Shown here piece after piece: positions 14,167 to 17,189 of a DNA stretch of 17,189 nt. Location: assembly GCA_025361325.1 (NCBI GenBank), contig JANYAL010000310.1, forward strand, positions 1 through 17,189. Direction: 5' to 3'. The notes under the pieces are model-generated. The model was given only the letters and a program-made list of their open reading frames with translations, ran no database searches and was not told where the DNA came from. Source of the stretch: Bacteroidota bacterium (lineage in GTDB: Bacteria; Bacteroidota; Bacteroidia; Chitinophagales; Chitinophagaceae). The translations under genes and the position numbers were made by a program. Every line of letters starts with the position of its first letter. Position 1 is the first letter of the stretch.

Positions 14167-15493
14167 AATTTTACCCTTTCTTTTTGTGACTCTTGGCTTG
14201 CAATTGACAGCTAATGCGCAGGAAAACTCGCCATACTCCCGATATGGAATAGGCGATATCGTTCCCAATCAGAATATACTTTCCCGGGCAATGGGAGGTA
14301 TTTCAGCCGGTATACTGGATTACCAGAGTATCAATTTCATTAACCCGGCATCGCTTGGCAGCGTTTCAAATACTATTTTTGAGCTCGGTGCTGAGACCGA
14401 TATCAGGGGTTTAAAAAGCACCAGTCCGGTCAGTAAATTCACATCCACCAATTCTATATTTTCATACCTGCAACTGGCATTCCCTATCACGCCCAAGAAG
14501 CTCATCAAAAATAAAGTGAACTGGGGGATTAGTCTCGGCCTGCGTCCATTATCCAGGATCAATTATAAGATTGAGAATAACCAGCGCCTTCCGGGTGTAG
14601 ATAGTATCAATACGATATATGAAGGTACAGGCGGGGTCAATCAGGCCTATATAGGTTCAGGATTTTCTATAGATCTCAGTGAAGATATAAAACATATTAA
14701 AAGATTCAGTGCCGGGCTTAATATCGGGTATATGTTCGGCTCCAAGAACTATAGTACAAAGCTTTCTTTTTTGAATGATACAGTAAGTTATTACAAGTCT
14801 AATTCTTCCGATTCGACCCATTTTGGCGGATTATTTCTGAGCGGAGGTATGCAATATGAGACCTCATTTTTGTCTGGGTTGCTGCGCCTTGGCATCTATG
14901 GTAACCTGCAGCAGGAGCTTAATGCCAGCCGAAATATCATTCGCGAGACCTTTTCATATGATGTCAACGGTAATACATACCGTATAGATAGTGTAAATGA
15001 CCAGAAAGATGTAAAAGGCACCATTAACCTGCCTTCCACGATAGGCCTTGGCTTTACTTACACTGGTAAGCACTGGATGGTGGGAATGGATTATGAAACT
15101 TCCAACTGGATCAGTTACAAGTATTACGGCGTGGCTGACCAGTTGCAGAACAGCTGGGTAATTAGAGCAGGAGCACAATATTATCCTGCTTCGGAAAAGA
15201 CTGCAATAAAAAAATACTTCAATTTTGTGAAATATCGTGCAGGACTGTATTATGGACCTGATTATATCAGGTTGAACAACAACCGGCCTCAATACGGCTT
15301 TACATTAGGCACCGGAATGCCCCTGACCTCACTTCAGCGACTGAACTTCAGTGGCGAATATGTAGTACTTAATACAGCCATTGAGATTGGTGGCCGGGGT
15401 GACAAAACGACCAATCTGCGGGAAAATACCCTGCGTTTCAGCATTGGGGTTTCCATGAATGCACGCTGGTTCCAAAAGCGTAAGTATGACTGA
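14159..15493 (+). CDS. Outer-membrane beta-barrel protein of unknown function
   Basis: This 444-aa exported protein has a signal peptide (MARILPFLFVTLGLQLTANA, cleavage before QENSPYSRYG). Alternating, aromatic-rich beta strands run throughout, and it ends in RFSIGVSMNARWFQKRKYD. The mature N-terminus PYSRYGIGD with RAMGGISAG and NPASLGS nearby recurs in a group of Bacteroidota barrel proteins distantly like the FadL/OMPP1 type. No substrate is known. The ATG at 14159 is inside the coaX end, giving an eight-base overlap; an earlier in-frame ATG (14138) would only lengthen the n-region of the signal peptide. With the coaX gene before it and the LptC-like gene after it, an envelope-assembly context is likely. 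Confidence 0.85.
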   Translation: MARILPFLFVTLGLQLTANAQENSPYSRYGIGDIVPNQNILSRAMGGISAGILDYQSINFINPASLGSVSNTIFELGAETDIRGLKSTSPVSKFTSTNSIFSYLQLAFPITPKKLIKNKVNWGISLGLRPLSRINYKIENNQRLPGVDSINTIYEGTGGVNQAYIGSGFSIDLSEDIKHIKRFSAGLNIGYMFGSKNYSTKLSFLNDTVSYYKSNSSDSTHFGGLFLSGGMQYETSFLSGLLRLGIYGNLQQELNASRNIIRETFSYDVNGNTYRIDSVNDQKDVKGTINLPSTIGLGFTYTGKHWMVGMDYETSNWISYKYYGVADQLQNSWVIRAGAQYYPASEKTAIKKYFNFVKYRAGLYYGPDYIRLNNNRPQYGFTLGTGMPLTSLQRLNFSGEYVVLNTAIEIGGRGDKTTNLRENTLRFSIGVSMNARWFQKRKYD

Positions 15494-15543
15494 AACGCTT
15501 CATACCCCGACTGGCTCATCAACTCTTAATTTCATCAGCTGAG

Positions 15544-16158
15544 ATGGTCATTGATCCAACATCAAAGAATTTATGCAACTGGCGGGTTAAAGCTGAAAAA
15601 CTATTGACCCCTGCAGCTTTCACTTTTTTAACTATTGTTTTTTTCCCTGCCTGTGAGAATACTAATAAGGAGATTAAAGATCTTGCCGGTAACAGACTGG
15701 GCGTGGAACAGGCCGAACAAGTAAATATCAATTATACACTCGGAGGTAAGGCAAAAGCCACCCTATTATCAAACTTGATGTTAAGGGTTCAGGACACTAT
15801 GCCTTATGTTGAATTCCCTAAAAAACTGCATGTGGATTTTTATAACGATACGTCGGGTGTTGACAGTCGCCTGGATGCTTTTTACGGTAAATATTTTGAA
15901 TCACAAAGCCGGGTATTGTTAAAGGACAGTATTAGAATAACAAATATTAAGGGCGATACGCTTTATTGTAATGAATTATGGTGGGACAGGTCAAAATTAA
16001 AGCATGAATTCTATACAGATAAACCAGTTAAAATAAGAACCAAGACTCAGATCATCGACGGAATAGGAATGGAGTCTGCCCAGGATTTCAAAAATTGGGT
16101 GATCTTACATCCTGTAGGATTCATCAATATTCCTGCTTCCCAGTTCCCGGTCAATTGA
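15544..16158 (+). CDS. lptC: LptC-like lipoprotein (LPS export periplasmic protein)
   Basis: This 204-aa protein resembles the Bacteroidota LptC family, which links the inner-membrane LptBFG ABC transporter to the periplasmic LPS bridge. The N-terminus has a hydrophobic segment (AAFTFLTIVFF, about 24-34) ending in a weak lipobox FPAC with Cys37 as the probable lipidated residue, so it is likely a lipoprotein. The mature part has the beta-jellyroll pattern with AKATLLSNLMLRVQDTMPYVEFPKKLHVDFYN and later KIRTKTQIIDGIGMESAQDFKNW, the IxGxGMESxxDFxxW ending that marks this family. The start is ATG at 15544; no other ATG is suitable. It follows the barrel gene by 50 bases and is probably co-transcribed with it and coaX. 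Confidence 0.88.
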   Translation: MVIDPTSKNLCNWRVKAEKLLTPAAFTFLTIVFFPACENTNKEIKDLAGNRLGVEQAEQVNINYTLGGKAKATLLSNLMLRVQDTMPYVEFPKKLHVDFYNDTSGVDSRLDAFYGKYFESQSRVLLKDSIRITNIKGDTLYCNELWWDRSKLKHEFYTDKPVKIRTKTQIIDGIGMESAQDFKNWVILHPVGFINIPASQFPVN

Positions 16159-16308
16159 TCTGGTGCGCTGTTTTCTATAAGATTTCACCCAGCTTAAACA
16201 ATTTTCTTTCTCATTTGTTATTTTCACTTAGCAATTCAGCATTCCCTCTAACTTCCATGAAAATAGAAGCATTTATGAAAACATATCCCGGACACCCTGT
16301 TTACTGAT

Positions 16309-16668
16309 ATGGCTATGTGTAAAGTATATGGAATACCCAACTGTGATACTATAAAGAAGACCTTGGCCTGGTTAACAGCTCATGGCATTTCCTTTGAATT
16401 CCATAATTATAAAAAATCGGATATAACCAAAGATAAGTTGGCTGAATGGTGCAGGCAGGCCGGTTGGGAGCAAATATTGAATAAGAAAAGTTCAACCTGG
16501 CGCGGGTTGCCCCTGTTGGTTCAGGAAAAGATAACGAACGAGAATCAGGCTATACAACTGATGACTGAATACTTCAGTATCATTAAGCGACCTGTAGTTG
16601 AAACAGACAGGCAACTCCTCATTGGATTTTCCGAGCTTATATTTAGTAAACAATTAAAAGATAAATAA
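16309..16668 (+). CDS. YffB/Spx-type ArsC-family protein
   Basis: This 119-aa thioredoxin-fold protein of the ArsC/Spx superfamily is close to E. coli YffB. The active-site region is YGIPNCDTIKKTLAWL (residues 7-22) with the single Cys12, and the pattern GWEQILNKKSSTWRGL and IIKRPVVE (91-98) aligns with YffB throughout. The CxxC of Spx and the second and third cysteines of true arsenate reductases are missing, so arsenate reduction is not indicated; YffB-like proteins have been linked to glutathione-dependent thiol chemistry. The OsmC start codon overlaps its stop by one base (TAATG), showing coupling. The 150-base gap upstream has no clear promoter motif. Confidence 0.92.
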   Translation: MAMCKVYGIPNCDTIKKTLAWLTAHGISFEFHNYKKSDITKDKLAEWCRQAGWEQILNKKSSTWRGLPLLVQEKITNENQAIQLMTEYFSIIKRPVVETDRQLLIGFSELIFSKQLKDK

Positions 16669-17078
16669 TGAAACGAAACGCAACTGCCGTTTGGAACGGC
16701 ACGGGTAAAGAAGGATCCGGACATCTTTCTACACAGAGTACCATTTTGAATAATACGCCTTATTCTTTTAACTCCCGTTTTGCTGAAGGACCTGGTACCA
16801 ACCCGGAAGAACTGGTAGCTGCTGCGCATGCAGGCTGTTTTTCCATGAAACTGACCTTTGTGCTGTCAGCAGCAGGATTTACGGCAGAATCTATTGAAAC
16901 AGTTTGTGAGATAACCCTGGCAGATGGCGCCATTACCGAATCACATTTAGTGGTAAAGGCAACTGTTCCTGGTATCAGCAAGGAACAATTTGATGCTGCT
17001 GTAACAGATGCAAAGGAAAACTGTCCCATATCCAAATCGTTAAATACGAATATTACGCATGAAGCAGTATTGCTGTAA
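16668..17078 (+). CDS. osmC: OsmC-family peroxiredoxin
   Basis: OsmC reduces organic hydroperoxides using a pair of cysteines in a dimeric fold. The 136-aa protein matches E. coli OsmC along its length: Arg37 in FNSRF, Glu47 and Glu48 in TNPEELVAAAHAGCFSM, the peroxidatic Cys57 in that motif and the resolving Cys119 in ENCPISKSL. All expected catalytic residues are present. It is cytoplasmic and probably protects against peroxides and osmotic or stationary-phase stress. Its ATG overlaps the stop of the YffB-like gene by one base, so both are made from one mRNA, a sensible pairing of thiol-dependent functions. A hairpin terminator follows about 28 bases past the stop. Confidence 0.97.
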   Translation: MKRNATAVWNGTGKEGSGHLSTQSTILNNTPYSFNSRFAEGPGTNPEELVAAAHAGCFSMKLTFVLSAAGFTAESIETVCEITLADGAITESHLVVKATVPGISKEQFDAAVTDAKENCPISKSLNTNITHEAVLL

Positions 17079-17105
17079 GCTGGCCTGGATCTAATGTTTT
17101 AACTT

Positions 17106-17135
17106 AAGCTGTCTGGGCATTTGCCCAGATAGCTT
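17106..17135. terminator. Hairpin after osmC, possibly a bidirectional terminator
   Basis: A 13-base stem AAGCTGTCTGGGC/GCCCAGATAGCTT (17106-17118 and 17123-17135), with one G-T pair and an ATTT loop, begins 28 bases after the osmC stop. Neither flank has a long T run, so termination strength is uncertain. The position between osmC and a possible convergent gene fits a shared terminator. Confidence 0.6.
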
Positions 17136-17136
17136 A

Positions 17137-17189
17137 TTATGTTGTTGATCGGATCAGTGCATCGCCTCTGAAAGTTCTATCTTCCGCTT
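17137..17189 (-). CDS. Possible C-terminal tail of a convergent gene (partial, 16 codons)
   Basis: Read on the minus strand, the right edge gives AEDRTFRGDALIRSTT followed by tandem TAA stops at 17139-17137 and 17136-17134, directly next to the hairpin. Tandem stops followed by a hairpin look like a gene end, but 16 open codons are too few to identify a product or exclude chance. Confidence 0.3.
   Translation of the reverse strand, partial: AEDRTFRGDALIRSTT

Noticed and set aside
16159..16308. Possible small gene in the 150-base gap before the YffB-like gene
   Set aside because: The plus-strand frame there begins inside lptC in another frame and has no protein-like character or start signal; I see no clear promoter or hairpin either.
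1..17189. CRISPR array, tRNA/rRNA genes, insertion sequences, prophage or toxin-antitoxin modules
   Set aside because: I looked for regularly spaced repeats, cloverleaf-like segments, transposase or integrase motifs and flanking inverted repeats, and found none; the short repeats present are only two-copy promoter-region motifs.

Overview
The window looks like a chromosomal segment from a Bacteroidota bacterium, most likely in or near the Chitinophagaceae; the family-level placement is inference. Three signs support it. Several genes are preceded by the Bacteroidota -7 element TAnnTTTG, clearest as TTG-N19-TACCTTTG upstream of typA. Shine-Dalgarno sequences are mostly absent. The order coaX, outer-membrane barrel protein, lptC-like lipoprotein is one I associate with this phylum. 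Apart from the GC-rich first 50 bases, the base composition looks even. I saw no insertion sequences, integrases, tRNA or rRNA genes, CRISPR arrays or phage genes.

Left part (1-5253, all minus strand): the N-terminal half of uvrB runs off the left edge. It is followed by a secreted amidase-signature enzyme, an unrecognised two-gene unit of soluble proteins (354 and 222 aa, one base apart), and methylglyoxal synthase mgsA. A compact back-to-back promoter region at about 5251-5317 separates mgsA from typA/bipA (plus strand), which ends in a strong hairpin terminator.

Middle part (7300-12700): genes for surface-glycan work are mixed with metabolic genes. They are a class I methyltransferase, a family 2 glycosyltransferase whose 3' end overlaps it convergently, a family 25 glycosyltransferase with a TTG start, and a WaaE/LgtF-like family 2 glycosyltransferase. 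Between them lie a small cysteine-containing membrane protein and a coupled pair of minus-strand genes, meaB (chaperone GTPase for methylmalonyl-CoA mutase) followed by a double-CDGSH iron-sulfur protein.

Right part (12677-17189, plus strand): a stand-alone LON-domain protein, then coaX overlapping an outer-membrane barrel gene, then an LptC-like lipoprotein. A one-base-overlapping pair follows, a YffB/Spx-type ArsC-like protein and OsmC, both of thiol/peroxide character. A hairpin closes this unit, and the last bases may hold the C-terminal tail of a convergent gene.

Most of the window is ordinary housekeeping and envelope content. The items most worth a second look are the unrecognised gene pair at 2939-4673, a type III pantothenate kinase with Gly where the family normally has a catalytic Asp, the MeaB/CDGSH coupling, and the short or leaderless start arrangement of several genes. 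I found no convincing sign of a new multi-gene defence or mobile system.
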